From: Acidiferrobacteraceae bacterium
GTDB lineage: Bacteria > Pseudomonadota > Gammaproteobacteria > Arenicellales > UBA868
NCBI GenBank assembly: GCA_002721105.1
Contig: PBJL01000030.1
Location: 6,833-70,832 of the forward strand
Direction of reading: 5' to 3'
DNA length: 64,000 nt
This document shows, one piece after another, positions 1 through 8,751 of this stretch; position 1 is the first letter of the stretch; each line of letters begins with the position of its first letter. The notes under the pieces were generated by a model. It had not been told where the DNA came from and ran no database searches. It worked only from the letters and a program-made list of their open reading frames with translations. The translations under genes were made by a program, and so were the position numbers.

Positions 1-2
1 AT

Positions 3-608
3 ATTCTTGCCTACAAAGCAACGCATGTTCCAGTTGGCGAGGATCAGAAACAACACTTAGAGCTTACTCGCGACATTGCGCAAACCTTTAATTCTAACTA
101 TGGTGTCGAGTTTTTCCCCATACCTGAGCCACAAATACTTGGCTCTGCAACACGTGTTATGAGTCTCAGAGATGGAACCAAAAAAATGAGTAAGTCAGAA
201 GACTCCGATTTATCAAGAATAAATCTTACAGATACAAATGATCAAATAGTTCAAAAAATTCGTAAGGCTAAGACAGATCCTAATCCATTGCCAGCTAATA
301 TAATTGATCTAAAAGAGCGCCCTGAAGCACTTAATCTGGTTACAATTTATGCCGCACTTCAGGACGTCGATATTTCGACGGTTTTAAATGAGTTTCAAGG
401 GCATGGGTTCAGTACATTTAAACAAGCCTTGATCGATCTAACAGTGGAGCAGCTAACGCCTATACGGGATGAAATGAACCGCCTAACCCAGCAACCAGAA
501 GAAATAGACCTCGTACTTGATAAAGGGGCTGCAAGAGCCTCCTCTATTGCAACACCAATACTTCAGGAAGTTCATAAACTAATGGGTTTCCTGAACATTA
601 GAAAATAA
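3..608 (+). CDS. trpS: Tryptophanyl-tRNA synthetase, C-terminal part (5' end outside window)
   Basis: Class I aminoacyl-tRNA synthetase that charges tRNA-Trp in the cytoplasm. The reading frame is open from the window edge, so the ATG at 159 is internal and only about 200 C-terminal residues are present. The segment before it reads [19 protein letters not shown], typical of the TrpS Rossmann domain. The signature KMSKS lies at 183-197. The rest is the alpha-helical anticodon-binding domain ending at a TAA. The ROK kinase follows 38 bases later on the same strand. The N-terminal HIGH-type motif is outside the window. Identification is secure. Confidence 0.95.
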   Translation: MLAYKATHVPVGEDQKQHLELTRDIAQTFNSNYGVEFFPIPEPQILGSATRVMSLRDGTKKMSKSEDSDLSRINLTDTNDQIVQKIRKAKTDPNPLPANIIDLKERPEALNLVTIYAALQDVDISTVLNEFQGHGFSTFKQALIDLTVEQLTPIRDEMNRLTQQPEEIDLVLDKGAARASSIATPILQEVHKLMGFLNIRK

Positions 609-646
609 CATTAGGTAAAACAATTTAGAATATCCGAGACCATAGG

Positions 647-1528
647 ATGCGCATAGGTATAGACTTAGGCGGCACCAAAACTGAAGGCGTACTTCTCGCC
701 AGTGACGGGCGTGAAGTAATTCGAGTTAGATACCCCACACCACAATCCTCGGGTTATGAGTCAATCCTTGTGACCATAACTAATCTGGTGGTCGAGCTCG
801 AAACAATAGCAAAAGAACCATGCACAGTCGGCATCGGTACACCTGGCACGATATCACCTCATGATAATTTGTTGAAAAACAGTAGCACTCCTTGCCTTAC
901 CAATCAGTCATTTCAGGCTGATATCGAAGATCGACTAAAACGATCAGTCCGTATTGAAAATGACGCTAACTGTTTTGCTAAATCGGAAGCAATGGATGGA
1001 GCTGGACGGAATTTTGAAACAATATTCGGAGTTATATTGGGCACGGGTGTCGGCGGTGGCATTATTGTGAGGAAACGTCTACTGCAAGGACGTCTTCATA
1101 TAGCCGGAGAATGGGGGCACAACATTTTAGAAAAAGAAGGCCCGTTATGCTATTGTGGGCGTGAAGGATGCGTCGAGACTTTTTTGTCAGGCCCTGGCTT
1201 AGTCCAAGCATATGAGAAACTAGGGGGAGCGCCAGGAGCAACTGCTGAAACAATCATTAATGACTCTGAGAAAGGTAGTCACCTCGCTAAAACATGTGTG
1301 AGCGGTTATCTGCAACACTTCGGCAAGGCTCTCGCTACTGTGATAAACATTTTTGATCCCCATGTTATAGTGCTAGGTGGCGGATTATCAAACTTTCATA
1401 GGCTTTACACAGACGGCTATAAAGAAATCCAAAAACATGTTTTCTGGGATAAATTTGACACGCCGATCCTGAAAAATAAGAATGGTGACAGCGCCGGTGT
1501 CCGTGGTGCTGCGCAACTTTGGCCTTAA
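647..1528 (+). CDS. ROK-family sugar kinase (fructokinase/Mak-like)
   Basis: ATP-dependent cytoplasmic hexokinase of the ROK family. Residues 5-11 (IDLGGTK region) form the phosphate-1 loop, Asp106 in ENDANC is the expected catalytic base, and GTGVGGG at 132-138 is the ATP-binding glycine loop. His158 with Cys168, Cys170 and Cys175 (CYCGREGC) forms the ROK zinc site. The length of 293 aa fits the family; Mak-type fructokinases are about 300. The sequence does not settle whether the sugar is fructose, N-acetylglucosamine or another hexose. There is no sugar transporter beside it. It may be cotranscribed with trpS. Confidence 0.85.
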   Translation: MRIGIDLGGTKTEGVLLASDGREVIRVRYPTPQSSGYESILVTITNLVVELETIAKEPCTVGIGTPGTISPHDNLLKNSSTPCLTNQSFQADIEDRLKRSVRIENDANCFAKSEAMDGAGRNFETIFGVILGTGVGGGIIVRKRLLQGRLHIAGEWGHNILEKEGPLCYCGREGCVETFLSGPGLVQAYEKLGGAPGATAETIINDSEKGSHLAKTCVSGYLQHFGKALATVINIFDPHVIVLGGGLSNFHRLYTDGYKEIQKHVFWDKFDTPILKNKNGDSAGVRGAAQLWP

Positions 1529-1601
1529 TAATCTATCAGCTGACAATCAATCAATAAGTTCTCTTAACCACAAATTATACTAAACGCCAAGCGGCCCAGT
1601 T

Positions 1602-2372
1602 TTAGACCGCAATTGACGTTGTCAAAACAGGCACGCTCATGAAACCAAATCGTCCTTCGTGATTAGCTGCTTCCAACTGCTCTTGCCATTGCTCTACATC
1701 CGACCTGGTCATCCCATTATTAAGTGCAAAAATAGAAATTAATTTTGACGCCCATAGTGCAAACGAATTCTGATGTAGTGTCTGATTAATAAAACCAATT
1801 GGTGTAACATTGATAACAGAAAAACCGCTATTTTTAAGCTTTTGTGGCAACTCCATAGGTAACATCTGGTGAAAACAATGAGCACGAAATACTTCATGAA
1901 TTTTGTCATTAAGAGTAGGATCTGGGCCATAAAAACGCCAATGATCCCAAAGTACTGATATTGAGCAAAAACGACCGCTTTTCTTTAGAACCCTCCTAAT
2001 TTCACTAATTGCTTTGTCAACGTCGCTCACGTACTCTAAAACTTGGGTTGACGTAACGGTGTCAAAAGTATCATTTTCAAAAGAGAGTTCTGTTGCTGAG
2101 TCCTGGGTAAATCTCACATTATCTAGTGTTTTACATAACTCTCGAGCAGCAGTAACCTGACTAACGCTTGGGTCAACACCTACAACTCGGCCGTCAGGAC
2201 CGACAGCTAGCCCTAATTCTCGTGTTAGTTGTCCTCCACCACAACCCAGATCCAGAATATCTTGCCCTGACTCCAACGCCAAAGATTCAAGCATGGATTT
2301 CCGTCGGGCCACCCCTTCTAGGCATTGTGCTATTTTACGTTGAAGCTCTCCAGCTTCGTTGTCAAAATCCAT
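1602..2372 (-). CDS. Class I SAM-dependent methyltransferase (UbiE/type-11 like)
   Basis: Cytoplasmic S-adenosylmethionine-dependent methyltransferase. Motif I, DILDLGCGGGQLT, lies at residues 38-50, and the acidic residue binding the ribose is Asp67 (VGVDPS). Motif II-like FDTVTSTQVLEYV follows, as in UbiE/Coq5 and arsenite methyltransferases. The C-terminal third is not conserved enough to name a substrate, and no cysteine triad of an arsenite methyltransferase is seen. Its ATG follows AAGGGG, a good ribosome binding site. It stands alone between convergent and divergent neighbours. Confidence 0.8.
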   Translation of the reverse strand: MDFDNEAGELQRKIAQCLEGVARRKSMLESLALESGQDILDLGCGGGQLTRELGLAVGPDGRVVGVDPSVSQVTAARELCKTLDNVRFTQDSATELSFENDTFDTVTSTQVLEYVSDVDKAISEIRRVLKKSGRFCSISVLWDHWRFYGPDPTLNDKIHEVFRAHCFHQMLPMELPQKLKNSGFSVINVTPIGFINQTLHQNSFALWASKLISIFALNNGMTRSDVEQWQEQLEAANHEGRFGFMSVPVLTTSIAV

Positions 2373-2497
2373 ATTTTACCCCTTCATTAAATTCGTTCTT
2401 TAGTTTTGCATAAAGATCTTTTTAAAAAAATATTTTTGTCATAGGATTGTATCCTCAAATACATCAATTCCGTTAGCACGATTAACCATTAAAAACA

Positions 2498-3136
2498 CTA
2501 CAACCGTTCATCGTCTTCCCAGATATCATCAATTTTTTTACCATTCGAAAAAATATAAAATCCTAATCCATGCCGTTTATTATTTCTAAATTCACCGGAA
2601 TAAACATCGCCATTTGCAAACGTATAGATGCCCTTTCCGTATCTCTGATCATTCTTCCATTCGCCTTCGTAAGAATCTCCATTTTCGAAGTTAAGTATCC
2701 CTTTTCCATGCTTTTTATTGTTCTTCCATTGACCAACATATTGTGCCCCTGTCGAAAATATATAGGTTCCCTGCCCATTAAATTTATTGTCTGCAAATCC
2801 TCCTGAGTAAATATCTCCAGATATGAAAGTATAAATGCCTTTGCCCTGACGCTTATCATCACTAAATTCTCCGATGTACCGATCTCCATTAAAGAAATTT
2901 AAAATACCCTCTCCATGCAATCTGTTGTGTCTAAATTCTCCGATGTACTCATCCCCACCATAATAGCTATAAACTCCAATACCATGAGGAAATCCATAGG
3001 CTATTTGTCCGGTATAAACTCCAGTTAAATATACGCGATCTATGACATGGTCAATTTCTGCAATTACTTTCACAGAAAATAGTACTAAAAAAACCGATAA
3101 CACTAGCGAAGAAGGTAAAAAAGTAATTTTTTTCAT
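2498..3136 (-). CDS. Exported MORN-repeat protein
   Basis: A 212 aa protein with a cleavable-looking signal peptide (residues 1-26, hydrophobic core LVLSVFLVLFSV, end VIAE), followed by about seven MORN repeats of 23 residues covering residues 37-205. The repeat pattern is YxGEFxxxxxxGxGxxxFxxGD, for example YIGEFRHNRLHGEGILNF. MORN repeats form elongated beta-hairpin arrays that bind proteins or lipids. In bacteria their roles are mostly unknown. The repeats make the DNA periodic at 69 bases. Nothing beside the repeats is present, so it is a pure MORN solenoid directed to the periplasm. It is monocistronic. Confidence 0.85.
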   Translation of the reverse strand: MKKITFLPSSLVLSVFLVLFSVKVIAEIDHVIDRVYLTGVYTGQIAYGFPHGIGVYSYYGGDEYIGEFRHNRLHGEGILNFFNGDRYIGEFSDDKRQGKGIYTFISGDIYSGGFADNKFNGQGTYIFSTGAQYVGQWKNNKKHGKGILNFENGDSYEGEWKNDQRYGKGIYTFANGDVYSGEFRNNKRHGLGFYIFSNGKKIDDIWEDDERL

Positions 3137-3361
3137 AGGATGCGTTAGTGCAACATCAGAGATGTTTTACATGGTATCTTAAATAAATTCTAATGTCATA
3201 AACAATATAATTTTCGAAAATTTAACTAGTAGAATTAGAACAATCGACCAAATGAAAGCAGCATCTTTCATTGCTACGCAAATTGAGGCCTAGCAAACTA
3301 AAAAGCCAAACGATCGAGGATGCATTAAAATACCAAAATTATTATTTTTAACGAGATTTCG

Positions 3362-3388
3362 GGTATTCTTTAATACCTAGCCTTAAGG
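3362..3388. promoter_or_regulatory. Inverted repeats upstream of the MMPL exporter gene
   Basis: GGTATT at 3362-3367 and AATACC at 3372-3377 form a 6 bp inverted repeat with a 4-base centre, followed by the self-complementary CCTTAAGG at 3381-3388. Both lie 20-46 bases before the ATG at 3408. This position suits an operator, but no regulator gene is adjacent. Part of the 271-base non-coding gap 3137-3407, which otherwise holds nothing I can identify. Confidence 0.3.
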
Positions 3389-3407
3389 TACGGATCAACT
3401 ATCATAT

Positions 3408-5723
3408 ATGTTTGATTACATAGCGAAGTTTTCTAGCAGTAAAAGATCAGCAACATGCACAATAGTCATCTTTTTGGTTGCTGCGATATTTTTGGCCACA
3501 AAAGCACCTAGTCTCAATTCAGTCACTACAAATGAGCAATCTGAATTTCTACCAAGAAATTCAGAAAGTCTTCAGGTGTTGGAAATCATTCAAGGAGAGT
3601 TTGATTCTGCTTCGGGTATTCCGGCAATTATTGTTTTGGACTCCGACCGTAAACTAGCTACTGAAGATATCGATATTATTGCTAACTATGCTGAGCGTCT
3701 TCGCAAAAACGATCGGCCATCTGCATTAGAGCAAATTTTATCTCCAACTGATAATCCTGCATTGATGACATCAATGATGTCCAAAGATGGCACTGCAATG
3801 CAAATTTTGGCAACCATAAAAGGCGTTCCCGCAGATCCAGAATTTAGCGAATCAGTGGATTGGTTGAGAAGTGAATCAAAGAAAATTCTTGGAACTGAAA
3901 AATTCCGAGTCGCAGTAACCGGTCCCGCTGGAATTGTCACTGACGCCGTAAAGGTATTTAGAAGCATTGATCTTAGAGTAACGATAACAACCGTTATTTT
4001 AGTATTCGTCCTTCTTTTAATGGTTTACCGATCATTACTTCTTGCAGTCATTCCATTGTTCATTATCGGTGGCGCACTGGTTTGCGCGAGAGCTATCGCA
4101 TCTCTTTTGACACAACATTTTGGTCTTGCACTGAACGATCAAATAGCATCCATCATGTCAGTCCTTTTATTCGGTGCCGGAACTGATTTCACACTTTTCA
4201 TCGTATCTCGTTATCGCGAAGAGTGGAAAAAACTAGGGCTAACACATAGATGGAAAGCAATGAACTGCGCTATGAGCAAAGTCGGACCCGCTATCGCAAC
4301 GAGCGGCGGTACAACCATAGTTGCAATGATGGTATTACTATGGGCATCCAATGGAAGTTTTATTTCACTAGGCCCAATGCTAGCAATCGCTGTATTAGTA
4401 ATGCTAATTACAGCCCTCACCGTTGTTCCAGCCGTTGTAGTTACTTTAGGCAAGACCGCTTTCTGGCCCACAGATCCGTTTAAAAGCAAATCGGATTCCT
4501 CTCGTTTCTGGAATCGCGCATCATTGTTAATTTCACGTGCTCCAAATCGGATTTTTCTGATTTCTTTTTTTCTACTTACTATTGTTGCCCTAGGTAGCAG
4601 CTTTTTACAGCCAAGTTTTGGTTTTATCAATGGCTTTCCAAACACGGCGGATTCGAAAATTGGCTATAACATTTTGAAGAATAAATTTCCTGCCGGAGAT
4701 CTAGCTCCGACGATAATTTTAATAGAACTTGATAGTGAAAAATTGCCATCCCATTTAATAAAGTTCGAAAACTTTTCTAAACAACTTCTGGATTATCCTG
4801 GTATAGCTAGACTAACTAGCCCTACTCGGCCGAATGGGAAGGCAGAATTTTTAATAAGCGATGAAATTCAGGCTTCGCTTATATCTATAGAACAATCAAA
4901 TCGTGAAACAATAGATTGGATAAGTACGTTACAGGATACCTCCGCCCAATTGCCTGGCCTTTCCCGAATTCTTTTTCAATTACCGCGTTTTCTGTCGAGA
5001 GATAACTCGATCGCTCGTTTTGAAATCACTTGGGATGACAATCCATATGACAATAAGGTTATATCAAACATTGGTACCTTCAAAAATGATATTAAAGATT
5101 TTGCTGCACAATCGGGGTTGGAGGCCAAAGGGGTAATAGTCGGAGGTGAAACTGCCACTTACTATGACATAAAAAAATCAACGATACGAGATCTACTTCT
5201 AATCGGACCACTCATTCTTCTGGTAGTCTGGTTAATTTTAGTTGCCTTACTCAAAAGCCTAGTAGCCCCGACGTATTTAATAGTGTCAATCCTATTAAGC
5301 TTTGGTTCTGCTTTTGGGGTTACAGTCTTCTTTTTTCAATTTGTATTGGGCCAGGCCGGTGTCGCTTTTGAGAACCTTATGTGGATGTTTGTTTTCCTAA
5401 TTGCATTAGGAGCCGATTACAACATCTATATGATGTCACGCATACAGGAGGAAGTGACATTACGTGGGATAAAGGATGGCATACAGGAAGCTGTGTCCCG
5501 AACCGGCGGCGTCATAACATCAGCCGGCCTCATACTGGCAGGGACATTTATGGTGCTGTTTACACTGCCGCTACAACCTATATCACAGCTAGGGTTCGGT
5601 GTAGCAATCGGTGTCCTAATTGACACGTTTATTGTCCGTGGATTCTTGGTTCCAAGCATGGTCGCAACGATACGCCACTGGAGTTGGTGGCCAAATCCAT
5701 TGTACAAAAAATTACATTGGTAA
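3408..5723 (+). CDS. MMPL-family (RND-type) transporter
   Basis: A 771 aa inner-membrane protein of the MMPL/RND superfamily, which exports lipids or small hydrophobic compounds using the proton gradient. It has the duplicated layout: one TM helix at 15-33, a periplasmic loop to about 180, five or six TM helices (about 190-345), a helix near 385-400, a second periplasmic loop (about 405-590) and a second TM bundle (about 595-755). The motifs GAGTDFTLFIVSRYREEW and GADYNIYMMSRIQEE are the paired TM4 signatures; they are closest to the MmpL/YdfJ type common in Actinobacteria rather than to hopanoid HpnN. No accessory MmpS, membrane-fusion or outer-membrane gene is nearby. Confidence 0.85.
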   Translation: MFDYIAKFSSSKRSATCTIVIFLVAAIFLATKAPSLNSVTTNEQSEFLPRNSESLQVLEIIQGEFDSASGIPAIIVLDSDRKLATEDIDIIANYAERLRKNDRPSALEQILSPTDNPALMTSMMSKDGTAMQILATIKGVPADPEFSESVDWLRSESKKILGTEKFRVAVTGPAGIVTDAVKVFRSIDLRVTITTVILVFVLLLMVYRSLLLAVIPLFIIGGALVCARAIASLLTQHFGLALNDQIASIMSVLLFGAGTDFTLFIVSRYREEWKKLGLTHRWKAMNCAMSKVGPAIATSGGTTIVAMMVLLWASNGSFISLGPMLAIAVLVMLITALTVVPAVVVTLGKTAFWPTDPFKSKSDSSRFWNRASLLISRAPNRIFLISFFLLTIVALGSSFLQPSFGFINGFPNTADSKIGYNILKNKFPAGDLAPTIILIELDSEKLPSHLIKFENFSKQLLDYPGIARLTSPTRPNGKAEFLISDEIQASLISIEQSNRETIDWISTLQDTSAQLPGLSRILFQLPRFLSRDNSIARFEITWDDNPYDNKVISNIGTFKNDIKDFAAQSGLEAKGVIVGGETATYYDIKKSTIRDLLLIGPLILLVVWLILVALLKSLVAPTYLIVSILLSFGSAFGVTVFFFQFVLGQAGVAFENLMWMFVFLIALGADYNIYMMSRIQEEVTLRGIKDGIQEAVSRTGGVITSAGLILAGTFMVLFTLPLQPISQLGFGVAIGVLIDTFIVRGFLVPSMVATIRHWSWWPNPLYKKLHW

Positions 5724-5912
5724 ATCCGGTCTGCACTATGACTTAACTCCTGAATAAAGCCCACATAATCGATAAATCTGCAACTGCAATTTAAGTGGAG
5801 AAACGCAAAATTCCAGAAAATAGAAGGCTGTTTTGGGTGTCAATTTTGAGTAACAAATACATTCCGTCTAATGGTAGAATTAACCCCCTGAAAAATTGAA
5901 CGGGGATCCCGT

Positions 5913-6284
5913 ATGAACTTAAAGGTAATTTTTAAAATTGATGCAATAGTTGCGCTGATTAATGGCTTGGGTCTACTTTTTTTGACCTCAGCTTTTCTTG
6001 AAGCGGCTAGTTTCGAGGTTACAGCAGATCTTAGAACCGTTGGTCAATTTACCGGTGTGACTTTTTTATTCTTGGCTCTTCTCACATGGAGAATACCTGA
6101 TATTGTTAAAGATGGTGCGAAATCGCTAGGCCAACTCTATGCTATTGGTCACGGACTCTGGTTCTTAATAATTGGATATCATATGCTGATTGGTGCAGCA
6201 TCTGGCCCGACAGCTTGGGTAAATATCATCATTACAGCCATTATTGGTATCCTCTACCTTACAGCCAGTCGGAAACCTAATTAG
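5913..6284 (+). CDS. Small four-helix membrane protein, unknown function
   Basis: A 123 aa protein with four predicted membrane helices (about residues 8-30, 45-60, 73-93 and 98-117) and no cofactor motif. I do not recognise the family; the layout resembles small DUF4345-like membrane proteins. The ATG is preceded by ACGGGGATCCC, a weak ribosome binding site. A strong hairpin at 6334-6361 closes the transcript. The upstream MMPL gene ends 189 bases before, so it is probably transcribed separately. Confidence 0.6.
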   Translation: MNLKVIFKIDAIVALINGLGLLFLTSAFLEAASFEVTADLRTVGQFTGVTFLFLALLTWRIPDIVKDGAKSLGQLYAIGHGLWFLIIGYHMLIGAASGPTAWVNIIITAIIGILYLTASRKPN

Positions 6285-6333
6285 TAGCGCTATTGTAATT
6301 ACTTGGACTGAGCGCATACAAGCAAATAGGATT

Positions 6334-6361
6334 GAGAGGCCCCGCAATTGCGGGGCCTCTC
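6334..6361 (+). terminator. Hairpin terminator after the small membrane protein gene
   Basis: A perfect 28-base palindrome whose arms are GAGAGGCCCCGC and its complement around an AATT centre. It is GC-rich in an otherwise AT-rich gap, 50 bases after the stop codon. The T-tract that follows is short (CCTTT), so termination may be partly Rho-assisted. Confidence 0.75.
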
Positions 6362-6453
6362 CTTTGGATCTCATTGTAAATATTTTTATGGCTTCCTTAA
6401 TTTATCTTCGATATAGTTTTTATGCTATTTGTAGTGAATAATAACTTCAAAGA

Positions 6454-6467
6454 TCTTGTCGACAAGA
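6454..6467. promoter_or_regulatory. 14-base palindrome upstream of pseudoazurin
   Basis: TCTTGTCGACAAGA is perfectly self-complementary and lies about 130 bases upstream of the pseudoazurin start. It could be an operator; no regulator gene is adjacent and I cannot assign a family. Confidence 0.3.
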
Positions 6468-6534
6468 AAGAACAGATTCAACACAATCGTCAAACTTAAA
6501 TAAATAAGCTGAAAACCTTCACATCTTTGTCAAG

Positions 6535-6556
6535 ATTGATTAGTATCATTATCAAT
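6535..6556. promoter_or_regulatory. Fur-like box upstream of pseudoazurin
   Basis: Arms ATTGAT (6535-6540) and ATCAAT (6551-6556) form an imperfect dyad. Read on the minus strand it contains GATAATGATA, the first ten bases of the classical Fur consensus, followed by a degenerate right half. It ends 39 bases before the ATG at 6596, overlapping the likely promoter. Iron or metal control of the copper protein is therefore possible. Confidence 0.4.
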
Positions 6557-6595
6557 TAACACAACCCTTCAAAACCTACTTATTTGGAATAGAAA

Positions 6596-7051
6596 ATGCG
6601 CATACATAAAATAGTTTCAGTTTCAGTTTCAGTTTTAATCATTCTTTTTGCCTCAACATCAGTCCGTTCGGAACAGCACGTGGTCAAATTATTGACCACG
6701 GCATCTAATGGTGAAACAATGGTATTTGAGCCAGGTTTCCTAAAAGTATCAGTCGGCGACACTATCGTATTCGAGCCCGCTGATGCATCTCATAATGCTG
6801 AATCTTTTTTTGCCCCAATATCCGATGCAAATTTCTACACAGAATTGGGAGTAACAGAATCTGTTGTACTGACGCAAGAAGGAGTCTATCTCTATAAATG
6901 CACTCCTCATTTTATGCTCGGAATGATTGGCGTAATCCAAGTAGGCAAAGCTGTAAATAAGATGGAGGCATTAGCGGCTTGGGATGAAAACAAGGGAACT
7001 TTAGTGATGAATCAAGATCGGATGAGCACATATTTGGATCAAATAAAATAA
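6596..7051 (+). CDS. Pseudoazurin (periplasmic type I copper protein)
   Basis: Small periplasmic electron carrier. Residues 1-25 are a signal peptide ending VRS-E. The mature cupredoxin domain carries the complete type 1 copper site: His66 (ASHNAE), Cys102, His105 and Met110 in KCTPHFMLGM, with the Cys+3 His and Cys+8 Met spacing of pseudoazurin. Members donate electrons to copper nitrite reductase, nitrous oxide reductase, peroxidases or oxidases; none of these partners is in the window, so the partner is unknown. A short TTTCAG triplication encodes part of the signal peptide. It is monocistronic, with its own terminator at 7071-7107 and a Fur-like element upstream. Confidence 0.9.
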   Translation: MRIHKIVSVSVSVLIILFASTSVRSEQHVVKLLTTASNGETMVFEPGFLKVSVGDTIVFEPADASHNAESFFAPISDANFYTELGVTESVVLTQEGVYLYKCTPHFMLGMIGVIQVGKAVNKMEALAAWDENKGTLVMNQDRMSTYLDQIK

Positions 7052-7070
7052 TACTCATATAATATTGACA

Positions 7071-7107
7071 AAAAGCCTCGTTGAATCGGGGCTTTTTTTA
7101 TTTTTTT
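7071..7107 (+). terminator. Rho-independent terminator of pseudoazurin gene
   Basis: Stem AAAAGCCTCG (7071-7080) pairs with CGGGGCTTTT (7087-7096), with one G-U pair, around the loop TTGAAT. A T-rich tract follows to 7107. It lies 20 bases after the pseudoazurin stop. Confidence 0.9.
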
Positions 7108-7253
7108 CAACAATTAATGAAGAAGAGAGCATATTGCGAAAGAAATAACGATGAAACTAGGCAAATGAGCGGCATTGTGATTCAATACAAATATACACAG
7201 ATACGAAAACAAAATGAATTCGAAATTATACGGATCTTAAGTTCGATATTGTC

Positions 7254-8693
7254 ATGTTAGCAACAACGTACTCTTTCATGCTCTTCATTTTTGGAGGAAT
7301 GATTGGAGGATTGATCAGCTGGTATTTATCTCACAATTGGAAAAAGAAAGATGCACGCCTTATTCAAAACAGTTTTAATTCCGAGAAAACAGAACTTCTT
7401 ATAGAAGTTGAGGCTGCTAACTCTAAAGTAGATGCGCTTACTTCAGAAACCAACCAATTAAAGATTTCTTCCAATAATCTTCAAACCGCTCTAAGCAAAC
7501 TGACAACAGAATATGCTGTTTTGGAGGAATATTCGAAACGACTTCCAACTTTTCAGGAAGATCTAGAAAAAACAAAACAACTCTTGTCAATGGAAGAAAA
7601 AAGAAGCACAGAACTCCAAACTCGCTTAGAAGAAAAGACTAAATCTCTCGCCGAACAAGCGGTCTTTATCCGTGACGCTAAAACTGCGCTTGCCGCAGAA
7701 TTTCAAATTGTTAGCCAAAAAATATTTGAAGAAAAAAGTGAAAAATTCACTCAACAAAATAAAAGCTCACTGGAAGCATTACTTAATCCATTTCGGGATC
7801 AAATTAGCACCTTCAAAAAAAAGGTCGACGATGTTTACGATAAGGAAACTAAAGACCGAGTCGCTTTAAGCCAACAAGTATATCAATTAAAAGAGCTCAA
7901 CCAACAGATGTCTCAAGATGCTATAAATCTCACTCGCGCACTCCGGGGAGAATCCAAAACACGTGGGAATTGGGGAGAGGTTATCCTGGCCACAGTACTC
8001 GAACGCTCAGGTCTACGCGAAGGCCGGGAGTATGAGACACAAATGAGTCTTGAAAATGAAGACGGCGTCAAATTACAACCAGATGTTGTCATTCATTTGC
8101 CGGAAAAAAAGGATATCGTGGTTGACTCAAAGGTATCACTTGTTGCATATGATAATTACTCGAGCGCCGACGAAGAGGACAGACGATCCACTGCACTTCA
8201 GCAGCATTTACTCTCCATACGAAACCATATTAAAGACTTAAGTAACAAAGATTATCAAGAACTTAAAGGTTTAAATACTTTAGGTTATGTCTTGATGTTT
8301 GTTCCAGTTGAGCCGGCATTTCTTTTAGCTGTTAGTGAAGATCCAGAATTATTTAATTTTGCAGCAACCAGAAATATTTTTATCGTAAGTCCATCAAATT
8401 TATTAGTAACCCTGAAGACAATACATGCAATGTGGCAATATGCATATCAAAATGAAAATGCTGTTGAGATTGCCCAAAAGGCTGGTCAAATGTATGACAA
8501 ATTCGTCGGATTTGTAGAATCATTTGAACTGGTGGGAAACCGACTAGACCAAGCTAGCGAGACATGGTTAAAAGCGCATAATCAATTACTAACTGGCAAA
8601 GGTAATTTGATTAAAAGAGCAGAGGATCTCAAACAAATGGGAGTCAGAAGTAAAAAGGAACTGCCCATAGATACTTCACCTGACGAAAGCTGA
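7254..8693 (+). CDS. rmuC: DNA recombination protein RmuC homologue
   Basis: A 479 aa RmuC-family protein that limits inversions at short inverted repeats and carries a restriction-endonuclease-like core. It begins with one membrane helix (residues 4-24) and continues with a long coiled coil (about 35-220). The conserved core follows: RGNWGEVILATVLERSGLREG near 235-255, then QPDVVIHLPEKKDIVVDSKVSLVAY-type sequence near 275-300, split here by description. VPVEPAFLLAV lies near 350. The acidic and lysine residues of the PD-(D/E)xK fold (D276, D291, K293 by approximate count) are present. Length is normal. No operon partner. Confidence 0.9.
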   Translation: MLATTYSFMLFIFGGMIGGLISWYLSHNWKKKDARLIQNSFNSEKTELLIEVEAANSKVDALTSETNQLKISSNNLQTALSKLTTEYAVLEEYSKRLPTFQEDLEKTKQLLSMEEKRSTELQTRLEEKTKSLAEQAVFIRDAKTALAAEFQIVSQKIFEEKSEKFTQQNKSSLEALLNPFRDQISTFKKKVDDVYDKETKDRVALSQQVYQLKELNQQMSQDAINLTRALRGESKTRGNWGEVILATVLERSGLREGREYETQMSLENEDGVKLQPDVVIHLPEKKDIVVDSKVSLVAYDNYSSADEEDRRSTALQQHLLSIRNHIKDLSNKDYQELKGLNTLGYVLMFVPVEPAFLLAVSEDPELFNFAATRNIFIVSPSNLLVTLKTIHAMWQYAYQNENAVEIAQKAGQMYDKFVGFVESFELVGNRLDQASETWLKAHNQLLTGKGNLIKRAEDLKQMGVRSKKELPIDTSPDES

Positions 8694-8751
8694 ACTTACT
8701 TTTTATTCGTTAAGAATAAAGTTCTAATTTTCGATAAAGTCATCATTCAGC

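Larger units (their letters stand above)
6285..6595. other. 311-base intergenic region with terminator and regulatory palindromes
   Basis: This gap holds the terminator of the small membrane protein (6334-6361), a perfect 14-base palindrome TCTTGTCGACAAGA (6454-6467), and a Fur-like element (6535-6556) before the pseudoazurin gene. The remaining sequence is AT-rich and contains no RNA gene that I can recognise. Confidence 0.5.

Noticed and set aside
4211..4645. Minus-strand open frame of 144 codons inside the MMPL gene
   Set aside because: Antisense to conserved transmembrane coding sequence; composition reflects the opposite strand and no start signal is seen.
6613..6636. Short TTTCAG tandem repeat as a phase-variation tract
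   Set aside because: The repeat unit is six bases and lies in the signal peptide, so changes in copy number would keep the frame and not switch the gene.
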